This document shows, in pieces, positions 1 to 11,464 of a stretch of DNA of 64,000 bases; position 1 is the stretch's first letter; each line of letters begins with the position of its first letter. The stretch comes from Lunularia cruciata. Its lineage: Eukaryota; Streptophyta; Marchantiopsida; Lunulariales; Lunulariaceae. The notes beneath the pieces are model-generated. The model saw only the letters and a list, made by a program, of their open reading frames with translations, did no database searches and was not told the origin of the DNA. The position numbers and the translations under genes are program-made. The DNA is taken from positions 48,427,001 to 48,491,000 of the forward strand of contig OX419758.1 of NCBI GenBank assembly GCA_948567375.1. The letters are read 5' to 3'.

Positions 1-698
1 CAAAATTTTCTGTTATTCCAGTTCAGTAAATATCAACCCAACAACTTTACTTATATTGTTCTTGATATCAATAACAAAGTTATAATCAGATTAAAATAAA
101 ATTTTGTTATAGTCATCCCCTTCTTTCTCAAATTGCATCTCCATTACATCGCGTACTCACAAACATAAATTTAGAATGGAGCACTTGTTTCCTCGTGGAG
201 TCGATGATCTTCCTTGAGCCTTGGATAATAGCTCCCAAGTTGCCAGTTGATCTAAACGTACGGCAGTGAATCCAAATCACGCAATTTAGTAATGGATCCG
301 AAATAATTGGTTTTAATTGTTAGATTTTTCATATGTATAACAACCATAATGACTTATATGGTTACATGGAGGAACTTGCGGTTACGTTGTCAAAAATATA
401 TTTAGAATCTCTTCCAAATATTGCAAAGGACACCTTTTTCGAGTTAAATTTTCAGTCTTTTTAAAAAAAATCCTTTAAATCAAGTATATACTCTTTTGAA
501 TTACCACTCAAAAGAATCATTTTGTGCATATCAGTTCGGACTAGTGAGAGAAATCTAGTCAATTTGGTTCATAACCACGTCGGATCCACTGGTATTCATT
601 CGTAATCATCAACTACCAGCCTACAATTTTTATTTCAAACAAACTGTTTAAGAATCATGATACCCGATTTATCTTGTCCATTTGAATGTTATTCTGCC

Positions 699-750
699 AT
701 TTCCTCTGTTTCCTTCGTTTTTTCTACGCGGTCGCCTTCTACTATTTCTC
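699..750 (+). repeat. Truncated copy of hairpin dispersed repeat (R4)
   Basis: The tail containing TACGCGGTCGCCTTCTAC matches the 3' tails of the fuller copies at 59126-59258 and 60168-60306. Only the distal third is present here; the GGGGCTTAGCCCC hairpin is missing. Confidence 0.5.
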
Positions 751-1903
751 TGTTTCCTAAACACACCAAATAGAACAATGAGTATATGATTTCGTCTCTT
801 CTACCTAGCCTTCGAATATATCAAATGGAAGAAACAAGCCACGGAAGAGCACATGACAAAAGAATTACATCAAAAAGATATAATATGAAAGTTTCAATTT
901 TTTATTTCATATATTTTATATTGTTACAAAACACACATATTCTTATCAAACAAGCTCAATAATTTAATTTTTTATTTATGCAGCACGACATAACCTAATG
1001 GTATCATATCGTAACTCTTGTATCTACTGTAGATGGGGGGTTGGTACGCAATTTAGCAAGTAGACATGAAAAGAGTGCGCTCCACTATAGACTTAGAGGA
1101 GTAACTGGTAAAATTGGTATTCTTGCAATCGTTACTTTGGTTATTATAGGCCAATTCAAGAAAGCAACAGAGATTGAGTAATCAAATCATTAAGCATCCC
1201 TATGATACAACGTATAATTTAGTACCTTTTATCCATGGCTTGCTAGTTCTAAAAGAAAATACATCAACCATCATCCTCACACGACACCCGGTGGATAATA
1301 ACCCATCCGGATGAATTTACACCGCGAACGTGTAAAATGTATTGATTACGTTATAAAAATGTCCAATACACCAAATGTCTTATGTACATTAAAGACGAAG
1401 TAGTACCCTCAATAATGAACATGAAGTGAACAAAACACTACCCGCAGTCACAATCCCTAACAATTTTAGATAAGATGTGGATATAAAGGCCTTCGAAGAG
1501 AATTTTCAACCAATGGACAAGACAATCATCAGCACACCTAGTGACGGAAGTACGTCCGTGGTCATCCTCTACAGTTACATAAATTCGGACGAGTTGGGAA
1601 TCTGAGGTGGTTGGCATACAAGTAAGTGCTTCGCATGACTTCTCACAAATGACAAGCCACGCATTTATTTAATCGTGAAAGGCATGCAAAGCAACACACC
1701 TTCCCACATATGGATCCTATTGTCCGGATTCATTGCATGGAAATAGAACAAGTGACGATATGCACAAAACATGGCGGAAGACTTCAAGTCAAGTCCCTCC
1801 TCTCCATTAAAATATGCCACTCTCGTGAAATTATCCTATGAGTAAGACGAGGAATCTTCTCTTCAGCGGAAAAAGATGTAGCCGATTTGAACTGGTGCAC
1901 GGC

Positions 1904-1977
1904 GAAACATTTGCTCCAATTTTATAGGCAACATCTTCATGAAACATTTGCTCCAATTTTATAGGTAACATCTTCAT
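1904..1977. repeat. 37-bp perfect-register tandem duplication
   Basis: Two adjacent 37-bp units (1904-1940 and 1941-1977) both start GAAACATTTGCTCC and differ at one visible base (GGCAAC versus GGTAAC), so the duplication looks recent. It does not lie in a convincing gene. Confidence 0.9.
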
Positions 1978-2099
1978 GAGTGAAATGGTGGGAATTGAAC
2001 GAACCTTGTACCAAGCAAAGATGTGAAACCCGATACTAGCCTCGCCTACACTTCTTGTTGTGTTTAAGCTCAAGAGTTGGGCTTCAACGGATTTGATTT

Positions 2100-2870
2100 T
2101 GCCGGTACGTCATGAGTTCAATTTATCCCCAACACAATCCTACTAAATTCTTTTTACTTCACACTGTAGCAAGTTCTGTCTGTTCAGCAGCAGCCAATGG
2201 TGTTTTAACTTGCATTTCTAAAATGCTCCCGTTCCTGTGTGATCTCGTACCATAGAGAACTGAACACCATCCTCCAACAGACCAACATTCAGAAATTTAT
2301 TCTTAAGTCTCAACCAACGCTACACAAACTCGCATGTCCATTGCTGCCTTGACACCAAGCTGCATGCGACCCAAGGACGGTGCGTTCGTTGTATGTGGCG
2401 TCCTCTCAAGTACGCTTCTTCGACATGAGTCGTCTACTTAGGAAGCCACAAAGATGTGGGATTTGGTGATCCGTCAACGTCGTCCGTATTTCTTGGGCTC
2501 GACCACGTTGGAGGTTGAGGTGGAGGACTATACAGTACAATAAGTAGCATGATTACTTCATGGCTTTGCGGGGAAGTGAAGTTGGTGTCACTCGCACCGT
2601 GATCAGCCTCCGTGTCGAAGGCGGACAACAGCAAAGAAAGGCTTGTGACTCAAGTGCAGCTCCTGAGAATTGCACGTACGAATACAAGATATTCTACTTG
2701 CCAGTTTTTTAGCTTTCCTCTCTTTTCTTCTTTCTTTCATGGTATTTGACCTGTTGGTGTTTGTTTCGGATAAGTACTTGTGCATGCATTGGATGCACAG
2801 GAGTAACTCGTTCTCTCTGTCACATTTTCGAAAGAATGATGACGCGTATTGAATTATTCTTTAAATGGGA
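2100..2870. other. GC-richer non-repetitive patch, no assignable CDS
   Basis: Base composition is less AT-rich than the flanks. There are short open frames on both strands (for example minus 2434-2634, 66 codons, proline-rich near its middle), but none shows a recognisable domain or splice structure. It could be a gene remnant or a small gene. I make no functional call. Confidence 0.3.
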
Positions 2871-5800
2871 CTTTTTTTAGTGTATTCAGAATCTTTAGTT
2901 TGGAAATGATTGTTTAGATTTTATTTTCCAAATCCAAATATTTTTTTACACTTTCAATAAATAAATCTAACCAAAATGAATTTTCAAATCCTTAAATAAA
3001 AACACTATGAGAAAACGTGTTCGTTGGTGTAATTACCGCTGTGGAAACTTGGCGATGTATCAGTCTGCCATATCTACGTTATTGCATTTAGTATGTTTAC
3101 TATATATTTTATGCTAGATATCGTCATTTTTTTCGATTATTCAAACTTTTAATGCTTTACAGTAATAAAATCCATCGACAAGGTCAACATTTACATCATA
3201 AATTTTTGGTCGAGGTCAAACTTCTTAAAAATTGGAAACACACACCTAAATAACGGATGGAAAAGCAAGATAAAATGTTTACCAAAACACCGTTTAGATA
3301 ACTAGTTGGCTTGCACGCACGTGGTATCCGATTACAGAATAAGTATTTTGCTTACCTGAAAGTAGTGCACATACAAGATATAATATGGGGATTCGTTAGC
3401 TTGCTATAAAGAGTACTATATTATGGAACAAGCAAACCTTACTTGTGGACAGACAAACTAGTTCGTCTATGGGGTGTTCTGCACCATTAAACTTACAACA
3501 AGTTTTACATACATGTAGTGTGTTTTAACCTAATTCCCTAATTTTGGGTAAATTTATGCTCAAGACAAATGTAAAATTATTTTAGATGGAAAGAAAATAA
3601 GAAAGCGATGGAAACACTTTTATGTCTTTAATGTTCTTTTCATATTTGCAACACTGACTCAGTGGGTGGAGATGTATAATTATTGATCACAGATTCTGCA
3701 TCCAGCGGGCCATGCAATCTGCTGTAGGTGGTTTTCATTGGCAGTCTCTCCATGACGGATGAAGGACTCAACTTCTCGGGACCAACTCAAATTAAGTTCG
3801 AAATGAAAACAAATCCAACATGAATGAATGGACATAGAATATAAATATCAAGCTATATATCATTTAAGATCACGTAACTTCATATATGATCATTTACTTT
3901 TCCTTCTTCTATTGGAAAGTAAAAAGATAACTGACAATTTTCTAACGAAAATGTAGAAATATGCGGAAATGGTATTTTGGACTTGCCATGGTTTCATATG
4001 AAAAATCCTTGAACGAGCAGTTACAACAGTTATATGAGATGTTTTATGAGATAGAGTATACGCGTTCAAACAAGAAAGGAGGACCAACGCCTTTCTAAAA
4101 TGTTTTCTTTAAGATGAATAGACTTTTCAAACCAAATTATGCTCGTCACATCTATGAATAAGCGTTTAAACAATGCTTTGTGCATACTTTATTCTTTCAC
4201 TTTAAATGTAAGTATCATCATGTAAGTATTATAGTAGTAGCTAATGGTCATTTTATAAACTCGAGCACTTTCTAACAAATTCACATCACTGTTAATAGTA
4301 AGCATCGATTATCACCATAATCTATATTAGTAAAGTTATTATATCTTAATTTATCTACATCATTATCACGTCCTAGTGAGTGCGGGAACGCAAATAGAGA
4401 TTCAAAGTGAAAAAGCAAGGTTGCTCCATAAGAATAATTAATTAGGCAAATTGTTACAAGTATGATATATTATTATACCAATTATTGAGAAATGGTCCAA
4501 GATTAGATTACATAATCCCAACACATTAATCATGTGATTATTATTCTATCCATAAACTTGTTGTAGTAGAAGATATTCGATATGCACTAGTTTACTTTAC
4601 ATTGAGATTCATAGTCTACTTACATTATTGCAAGCTACTTTTGTTGATTTGAAATACTTCTTAAATTTGTTGCAATGGGAAGATGGCTTATAATAAACAT
4701 GTTGAAGGACTGAATTAAGATGGTTTCTAATCAATATGTTGAATAATTCATTGAACTACCTTGACTTCTGGTTGTAATGCAAGCACAAGCTATAGTACTT
4801 GGATTCAAACAACTTTTTTATAACAAATTAAAGAATTACAAGGGATGGTCATCATAATTCTACTTCAATCAATTATTTAGTTGGTGTGAAAGATCTTGAA
4901 ACTTTAGAAACCTCAAAAACCTAAAAAATTAAGTCCCTTCATTCTGATATTAAGCTTGTAGGCTACAATTACTAATTTGTCCTAAATCACAGAATGATAT
5001 TAGAGGATGTTACTTTTATCTCCAACTTCTTCAGTTTAGTTTATTTTATTTGTTTCAATATGCTATCAACATATCTTGATTGAATTTTATAATCTAGTTC
5101 AATATTAGATGGTATGTTTCCAAGTGCTCAAGGACTCCAGTTTAATTCACATATTATCAAATTTGCATATTTATTTAATTGGAATAATTGGGTATTTGGA
5201 GTGTACACATTAGATTTTAGTTTCTTTTATGGTTATATGGTTAATGTGCTCTAGAATGAAATAAAATTTCTCTCATTTAAGAATATTATATACAAAGAGC
5301 ACTACTATTGAATATTTTACGTCAATACATATAAGATAAAGTCTTAGTTTTGGTACTTCGTTCTACTACATTCTGAAGTTTGGCATGTATATCTAATACT
5401 TGAAATCTTCTCTTGTACACTATGTATAATGTGATGATTCAAAATGGAAATAGTTTATGTTGTTTACTGTTTATCATGATCTTGTTCAAATTTTAGAAAT
5501 ATAGAAGGTCAAGAGAGATAAACATAAAATAATTTCAATTACATAGAAAAGTACAGATTTGAGTAAACTACTACTATCAAAATATAAAATGAGTATTTTT
5601 TGCTTAATCTATAGTAAATTCCTGTATTATAACTTAACATTCAACTCCAACTACTGGTATAGATATTCTGTAAATAAAAGGTAACAAGCATTCTATAAAA
5701 CTATGTATTTGTCTTTTTATTAATCCAAATTGAATTTTACTCCAGTGGAAATAGAAATTCAAGAGGATATTACCTTTTTAGAAATTTAATCTTCATTTCT

Positions 5801-7033
5801 TTACCTTGTTTTTGGATATAACACAATCATTTTAAGAGATATTTGAGCTAACCAAGTTCACATATTTCTACTTTCTTCTCTTTTGTTATTTTTGATGAGT
5901 TTTCATTGTTGTTGTAAGAATAATTCATATATTCATGAAATGTACACATTATTATGACAACCAATATTTGTAAGTATTATACTAGAAGCAACTAAAGTAC
6001 ATATTTCTACTCTTCAGCAATCATTTGCTTTCTCTTTTACAAAATTAAACATGGTTCACCTCTTTAATGTTAATTTACTTTGTCTTCTATGGAACAAATC
6101 ATGGATATATAAAAATAGTTTTTATACAGTAAAAAAACAGTTTAAAGAAAGGTATTAGGACCAAACAAGTGCATAGTATAATGACTAGGTGTTGTTAAAA
6201 TTTGTAATAATGCAGTAAGAACCAATTGGTCCCACAAGGGTACACGGTTGAAGGTGACTAAAAGAAAGATAAAGTATCACAAGGATCACATACTATTGTT
6301 TTGTATTTAACCTCTTGGCAAAGTCATTCCCAAAAGAGAGTATGTAGACCATCTTTGGCACACTATAAAAAGATGAAATCACCAAAATCACAATACCATA
6401 TCATCATTCACCATAGATATAATCCAAATGATTCTTTAATTGGATAGTTCATTCTTAATGAAGGTGAATTTGCCTTGGATTCATTTATAACTCCTTAATA
6501 CAATTGGTTCCAAAGTAGTGTCATTGAGTCACTAAGGAAGTTTAAGTATTCATTTGTATTACAAGCCTCATAATCTTATGATATAGGGTCCTATCACGTT
6601 GACAACTATGACTTTGATATATGTTCTACCCTTCTTAGAAGACACATTGTCACACAACACACTGAACATGTTGCTTAATCTTATAGGTTAGTGTTACTTT
6701 ACAATCCTCCAAGTGTTTGGTAGCCTATCCTTGTATTGTTCTTGATATTTGTAGAGCAGATAGAGCTGCATACTCTGGTTTTATAGGAATGATTTCTCTC
6801 ACTCAAGTGCTTTTGCTCATACATCAAGATTCATCACTCCCACTCAATTAAGCATGTAATCACTCATACAAAGTGCATACTAATACACATACACTTATTC
6901 AATAGTCTTTATTGCGAAAGAAGGATTCATAGGATGAGCATGGTGAACATTGAACCTAGTTATTTTATATATTTCCTACTTAGCCATGAATAAATGAAGT
7001 GGCTGCAATGTGTTGGAAATCTCCTAGCTACAT
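2871..7033. other. AT-rich intergenic DNA, nothing recognised
   Basis: Long A/T-rich stretch with frequent stops in all six frames. I see no LTR ends, conserved protein motifs, tRNA or tandem array. It ends at the left target-site duplication of element A. Confidence 0.6.
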
Positions 7034-7038
7034 ATAAG

Positions 7039-7779
7039 TGTAATACTCCAAGGACAAGAGAAGAGAGAAAACACAGATTGCACCCTCAAACATTAGATGC
7101 CCCAAAGGAGCACCTTCTCTTTATTATATAGACAAAGAGGATCTCCTCCAAGGAAGCTCCACCATAGGATTAGGGACATAGATAGGTGACATGTCATCAA
7201 GCTTCACCCTTGGATTACTTACTTGGATGGGTGACATGTCTGGTCTAGGTCCTATTTGGTTGGTCAAACAAGCTTTGACCGGAGGGAATCTTTTAGGGAA
7301 TCTTCTTGTAGGAATCTCAGAATCACATGAGTAAGGTACCATTGGAAAGCTCTCGACCAGACAAAGCAGGGGGAAGGAAGGCCAGCCTTTCCTCCATTGG
7401 ATGGGGGCGCATCTGCATATTTTCGAGGCCTAATTCATCCGTTTAGGCCTCCGAAATTGCCTTCAAAGATTTCAAGCATATTTTGGTTCCTACTCTATTA
7501 GTAGAAGTCCCCTTTTGGTGATACCTCTTTCTGATCTATTTAGTTCATCATGTGTAACATCCTTCCAGATGTTACCAAACCAATTCTCACCTTTAAATCA
7601 TATGTCTAGCTATTGGTTCTAAGGTTCTCAAGTCTATTTCGGTTTCTACCCTATTAGTAGAAGTACTATTTTGGTGATACTTCTATCTTATCTATTTTGA
7701 CCATCATGTATAACATCATTCTAGATGTTACCAAACCAAATTTCACATCTAGATCATATGGCTAGCTATTGGTATTACA
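7039..7779 (-). repeat. Element A 3' LTR (741 bp)
   Basis: TG...CA ends with 8-bp terminal inverted repeats. It contains a promoter-like TATATAATAAAG on the minus strand near 7113-7124. A diverged duplication of about 156 bp lies at the U3 end (start-to-start from 7495 to 7651). Confidence 0.95.
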
Positions 7780-7796
7780 GACCTCCCTCCTTTTAA
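7780..7796 (-). other. Polypurine tract of element A
   Basis: On the minus strand AAAAGGAGGGAGGTC directly abuts the 3' LTR, the expected position of the plus-strand primer for reverse transcription. The same tract is found in elements B and C. Confidence 0.85.
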
Positions 7797-8281
7797 GACG
7801 TGACGTCCTCGTTGTGCAATTGTTGCTCAAATGCTTGCACCAACACCGGTCCATGTGCCAAATTGGCAGCAGGCTCCCAGGTTGCTTCATAGAGGGGGTA
7901 ACTTTTCCATTGTACTAGATAGTCCATCCGCGGATGGCGAGTACCACACATGCGTTTTTGGAGAATCCGCTCCACTTCATATTCCTCTGTGCCATCAATG
8001 AGTGTTGGACTAAGTCGAATGTCTTGTGTGGAATGACCTTGGCCTAATCGGGGAGCATATTTGCGTAGTAGGGAGACATGGAACACTGGATGGATCTTCA
8101 TGTGTGGTGGTAGCTCAAGGTGATAGGCCACAGTGCCGATGCAACGAAGAATCAAGAAAGGCCCAATAAAACAAGGTATGAGCTTACGAGGTCCAAATAA
8201 TGTGAGGTTGGTTGTCGATAGCCACACTTGATCCCCAACATTGAACTCCATGTGCCGATAGTGTGCATCAGCATACTACTT
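7793..8281 (-). pseudogene. Integrase C-terminus with chromodomain (element A)
   Basis: A 152-codon open frame starts at MEFNVGDQVWLST, the usual junction to the integrase C-terminal domain, and continues through HPVFHVSLLRKY. It then enters a chromodomain: EEYEVERILQKR, YLVQWKSYP and ATWEPAANL carry the expected aromatic positions. In chromoviruses this domain directs integration toward particular chromatin marks. This part is open in A. In element B the same segment is cut at the ATWEP tryptophan (TGG to TAG). It is part of a broken polyprotein, hence pseudogene. Confidence 0.85.
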
Positions 8282-8301
8282 CTGTTTATTTTGTGCAATC
8301 T

Positions 8302-9150
8302 TTAATCTGTGTTTGGCGCTCTCCACACCTTCTTGGATTCTAGAAACAAATTGTTGACTGCATCAACCTTGGTAGCCACTAGACGGATCTTCATCAAGCT
8401 AGAAGGTGTGAAGGGATGTTCACCATACATGAGGAAGAATGGAGTGACCTGGGTGGATGCATTCACTAAATTGTTGTAAGAAAATTCCACCAACGGGAGT
8501 AGGGTATCCCACCTCTCTTGCTCTTCTAAGGTGAAGCCACATAACATGTCTTCAATCGTGCTATTAGCCCGCTTTGTTTGGCCATTTGTTTGAGGGTGGT
8601 AAGTTGTGGACCTGGCCAACTTGGTTTTGAAGAAACCAAAGAGTGTTTGCCAAAACAAACTGGTGAATTGGGTGCCTCTATTGGTGATGAGTAGTCTAGA
8701 CAAGCCATGGTGAGCAAAGATTGCATCTAAGTATAATTGAGCTAATTGTGGAGCGGTCACCTCCTTGGTGGTAGGGCGTACATGAATCATTTTGCTGAGC
8801 TAGTCCACAAAGACCACAATGGAGTCAAACCCTGAGGTGGTCTTGGGTAATTCACAGATGAGATCCATACTCACTTGTTCCCAACGTTGGGTAAGAGTGG
8901 GGAGAGGTTGAAGGAGCCCTGCAAGAGCTTGATTAGAAGCTTTGTTCTATTGACAAAGTAGGAAGCTATGCAGATAGTCCATCAGGTCATTGCTCATCTT
9001 GGGCCAATAGTAATGGCGCTTGACTGCATCCAAGGTCTTGTCTACTCCGACATGAGCTGCAATGGCCAAATCATGACATTCCGCTAGAATGGTGGTGCGT
9101 AATTCCGGGACATTTGGGATCCATAATCTGCCATCCCAAAAGGTGAGTCC
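8302..9150 (-). pseudogene. Integrase core (element A), active site altered
   Basis: Read on the minus strand this is a retroviral-type integrase: a His/Cys zinc-binding N-terminus around 8950-9070 with HVGVDKTLDAVK and YYWPKM, then the catalytic core. The first catalytic Asp is kept (SMDLICELPKT). The expected SDRGTQF is TNRGTQF, so the second Asp is Asn. The expected QTER is QTKR, so the third residue, Glu, is Lys. Stops interrupt the frame, for example after VFVD and in LLCQ. It would normally insert the cDNA into the chromosome; this copy should not be catalytic. Confidence 0.85.
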
Positions 9151-9978
9151 TTAGGTGCTAGTGATACCTTTGGATGATTGTGCTTCTACAATCTGTGGAT
9201 CAATTTTTGTAGCCGCCAGAATCTCTTGCCAAAATTCAGGGTTAATCTTAACCTCTGCCACCAAGTTATTTTCCATTGGTATGCGGGTGAAGGCATTTGC
9301 AAGTTGCTTCTTACCTTCCACATAGGTGATTGTCATGTTGAAGCATTGTCGCCACTTTGCCCACCAAATTTGGCGACGAGATAGATCCTTCTGCGTCTCA
9401 AGGTAGACTAGAGGTTTGTGGTCTGTCTCTACTACAAATGCCTTCTCGCCCAGGTAGTGCTTCCAATGCTTGGTTGCTAGAACGATGGCCAGCTCTTCTT
9501 GTTCTGTGGTGTGGAAGTTGCGCTCTGCCGATAACAACTTTTGAGAGAAGTATGCAATTGGATGCCATCCGTCATGCCACTCTTGTTGTAGGACTACTTC
9601 TATTGCTACGCCTGATGCATCTGTAGCCAACTTGATTGGATGTTTTGGGTCATACCACTTCAAGATTGGTGCATGTAGCAAGGCGGCCTTCAATTCTTGA
9701 AAGGCCAACTCTTGTGCAGTTCCCCATGTCCACTTCTTCCCTTTGCCAAGTAGTGCCGTTAAAGGCTGTGCAACCTTGGAGAAGTCCTTGACAAATCTAC
9801 GATAGAATCCCGTCAACCCCAAGAAGCTCTTAAGTTGAGTTTGATCTTTTGGGGCACTCCATTTTTGAATGACCTCTATTTTATCTATCAATACTTGAAT
9901 GCTCTCTACACTTACTCTATGCCCAAAGTAGTCTACTTCAGACTTGCAAAGCTCACACTTTGAGATTTTGGCGTACAA
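9151..9978 (-). pseudogene. RT connection and RNase H domain (element A)
   Basis: A 275-codon open frame. It begins with YAKISKCELCKSEVDYFGH (RT thumb/connection), then FLGLTGFYRRFVKDFS, and the RNase H domain with LATDASGVAIEVVLQQE, HTTEQEELAIVLATKHWKHYL and VETDHKPLVYLE. These contain the acidic residues used to degrade the RNA of the RNA:DNA hybrid. It is separated from the upstream RT frame by stops in 9979-10008 where parallel copies have Arg/Gln codons (CGA to TGA, CAG to TAG). The frame ends at QSSKGITST, before the integrase. Confidence 0.9.
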
Positions 9979-10008
9979 TTGATTCTATCTTAGAATCTGG
10001 AGGACCTC

Positions 10009-10635
10009 TCATAGATGTTGTTTGTGTTCTATCATCGTGCTATTATATACTAAGATATCATCCAAGAAGACAATAACAGACTTATCCAAGTATGGACAAA
10101 ATATGGCATTCATTAGACTCATGAAAGTGGTAGGTGCATTGGTGAGACCAAAAGGCATCACAAGATACTCAAAGTGGCCATACTTGGTTTGAAAGGCAGT
10201 TTTGTACACATCCTCCTCTGCAATTTGGATTTGATTGTAACCGCTCCACAAGTCCAGTTTGGTGAAGTATCTTGCTCCATGGAGTTGATCAAACAAGTCA
10301 TCCATGCAAGGTAAGGGGTATTTATTCTTCACTGTTTGCTGATTGAGACCCCGATAATCAATGCACATGCACATTGTACCATCCTTCTTCTTCACAAACA
10401 AGACAGGGGCCCCATATAATGATATGCTAGGTTGGATGAACCCTTTCTGCAACATCTCCTCAATTTGAGTCTTACACTCCTCTAACTCATGAGGTGATAG
10501 GCGATATGGGGCCTTACAAGGAGGCGTCTTCCCCGGGAGTGTCTCAATTTTGTGATCTACTCGCCTTTTTGGTGGTAATCCTGAGGGTAGATCATTGAGA
10601 AAGACATCTTGAAACTCATCCACCACATCCTTCAA
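10009..10635 (-). pseudogene. Reverse transcriptase domain (element A)
   Basis: A 208-codon open frame with the ordered Ty3/gypsy RT motifs: [52 protein letters not shown], the [14 protein letters not shown] finger/palm segment, [11 protein letters not shown] and the catalytic FLDDILVY (YxDD box). Residues appear intact, so this domain alone could have been active. Stops on both sides show that the whole polyprotein is no longer translatable. It is interrupted by a solo LTR in element B. Confidence 0.92.
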
Positions 10636-10668
10636 TTTCTCAAGAATTTTTCCATTGACTTTTGCACT

Positions 10669-11081
10669 CTAGACTTCTCTTATTAGACCCATAAAACATC
10701 TATCGGTCTTACAAACAGTTGCCGTCCCTATAACATATAGAGGCAGTTTCTGCCTGTGTGATTTTTCTTTAACCCCAATGATTGACCATTGGTGGGTTCT
10801 CACTACTTTCTTCCTCCAATCCACCATAGGGTTGTATTGCTCTATCCATGGTATGCCTAAAATTGCATCATAACAAGCTAATTGTATCACTCGCCACTCA
10901 ATTGCTTCCTGATATTCTCCTACAGAGAGGGTTACCCGTCTAGGTAATGATTCAATCCTCTCTGTTTGCCCATTTAATAACTCTACTTCTTCACTTCCAT
11001 CTCTCTCTAGATTTATTCCCAATTTTATTGCAACAGAGCAAGACAAGAAATTCTTTGTTGCTCCTAGATCTATTAATACTC
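10669..11081 (-). pseudogene. Aspartic protease region (element A), split by rRNA insert
   Basis: The minus-strand frame gives VLIDLGATKNFLSCSVAIKLG followed by AILGIPWIEQYNPMVDWR, the usual flap and end of a retropepsin-like domain. The catalytic loop reads D-L-G rather than D-S/T-G; element B reads D-P-G at the same place. An 86-bp foreign segment is inserted directly N-terminal of this loop and shifts the frame. The role would be cleavage of the Gag-Pol polyprotein. Confidence 0.8.
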
Positions 11082-11167
11082 AGGCTTTCGCCCATTGTCC
11101 AAGATTCCCCACTGCAGCCTCCCGTGGGAGTCTGGGCCGTGTCTCAGTCCCAGTGCGGCGGATCGTC
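11082..11167 (-). pseudogene. Organellar SSU rRNA fragment inserted in retrotransposon
   Basis: On the minus strand these bases read as a small-subunit rRNA segment: ACTGGGACTGAGACACGGCC, then the universal primer-338 region, then GGGGAATCTTGGACAATGGG and CGAAAGCC. CTTGGACAATGGGCGAAAGC fits plant mitochondrial rrn18 (alphaproteobacterial type) better than plastid 16S, from memory. Element B has the uninterrupted sequence (TATTAATACT then CTCACTTGATT) at 36962-36982, so the insert is exactly delimited. There is no target-site duplication. It is most likely filler DNA captured during double-strand-break repair. A chimeric assembly is the alternative. Confidence 0.85.
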
Positions 11168-11413
11168 TCACTTGATTACCTTCTAGGGTTCCATTCATGA
11201 TAATCAATTGTGAGGTTGCCTTTCTGGATCTTTGCGCATTATTCTTCTTCCTTCCCTTGCTTCTCTACTTCCTTATTGAGCCAATAAGGCCGTGAGGTAC
11301 ATTTACTGGTGATCTTTGTTTTCCAAAGTGAGTTCCACTTCCTCCTCTTCAATGTGCCTCTCCATGTTCAAATATCGCCTGTACGAAGGCCAAGGGCCTC
11401 TAGGGAAATGAGT

Positions 11414-11464
11414 GCAACAATTGGTAGATATGTGCTCAATACGGCCACAATTTTAACAACGGCA
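11414..11464 (-). other. Gag zinc knuckle remnant (element A)
   Basis: Minus-strand codons give C-R-C-stop-N-C-G-R-I-E-H-I-S-T-N-C, a CX2CX4HX4C nucleic-acid-binding knuckle. A stop replaces the Tyr seen in element B (TAC to TAA). It places the C-terminal end of Gag just upstream of the protease. Confidence 0.75.

Larger units (their letters stand above)
1..2100. other. AT-rich intergenic DNA
   Basis: No reading frame with recognisable domain content is seen on either strand. The stretch holds a truncated copy of a dispersed repeat (699-750), a vague tRNA-like patch near 985-1050 and a 37-bp tandem duplication (1904-1977). Confidence 0.6.

Noticed and set aside
2434-2634. Minus-strand 66-codon frame as a small host gene
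   Set aside because: Somewhat GC-richer, but there is no homology cue, no splice or start context and no conserved copy to compare.
7124-7342. Minus-strand frame in the LTR repeated in several copies (PKRFPPVKACLTNQIGPRP type)
   Set aside because: Recurs in every long-form LTR because the LTR is repeated, including in reverse inside element B. It spans the U3/R region with no domain and is not expected to be coding.
9178-9626. Plus-strand open frames inside RNase H of element A
   Set aside because: They are shadows of the minus-strand RT/RNase H frame, which has clear conserved motifs. The same shadow frame appears in element B.
11110-11170. A functional rRNA gene
   Set aside because: Only about 86 bases of the conserved SSU region are present, flanked on both sides by retrotransposon coding sequence; no other rRNA is nearby.
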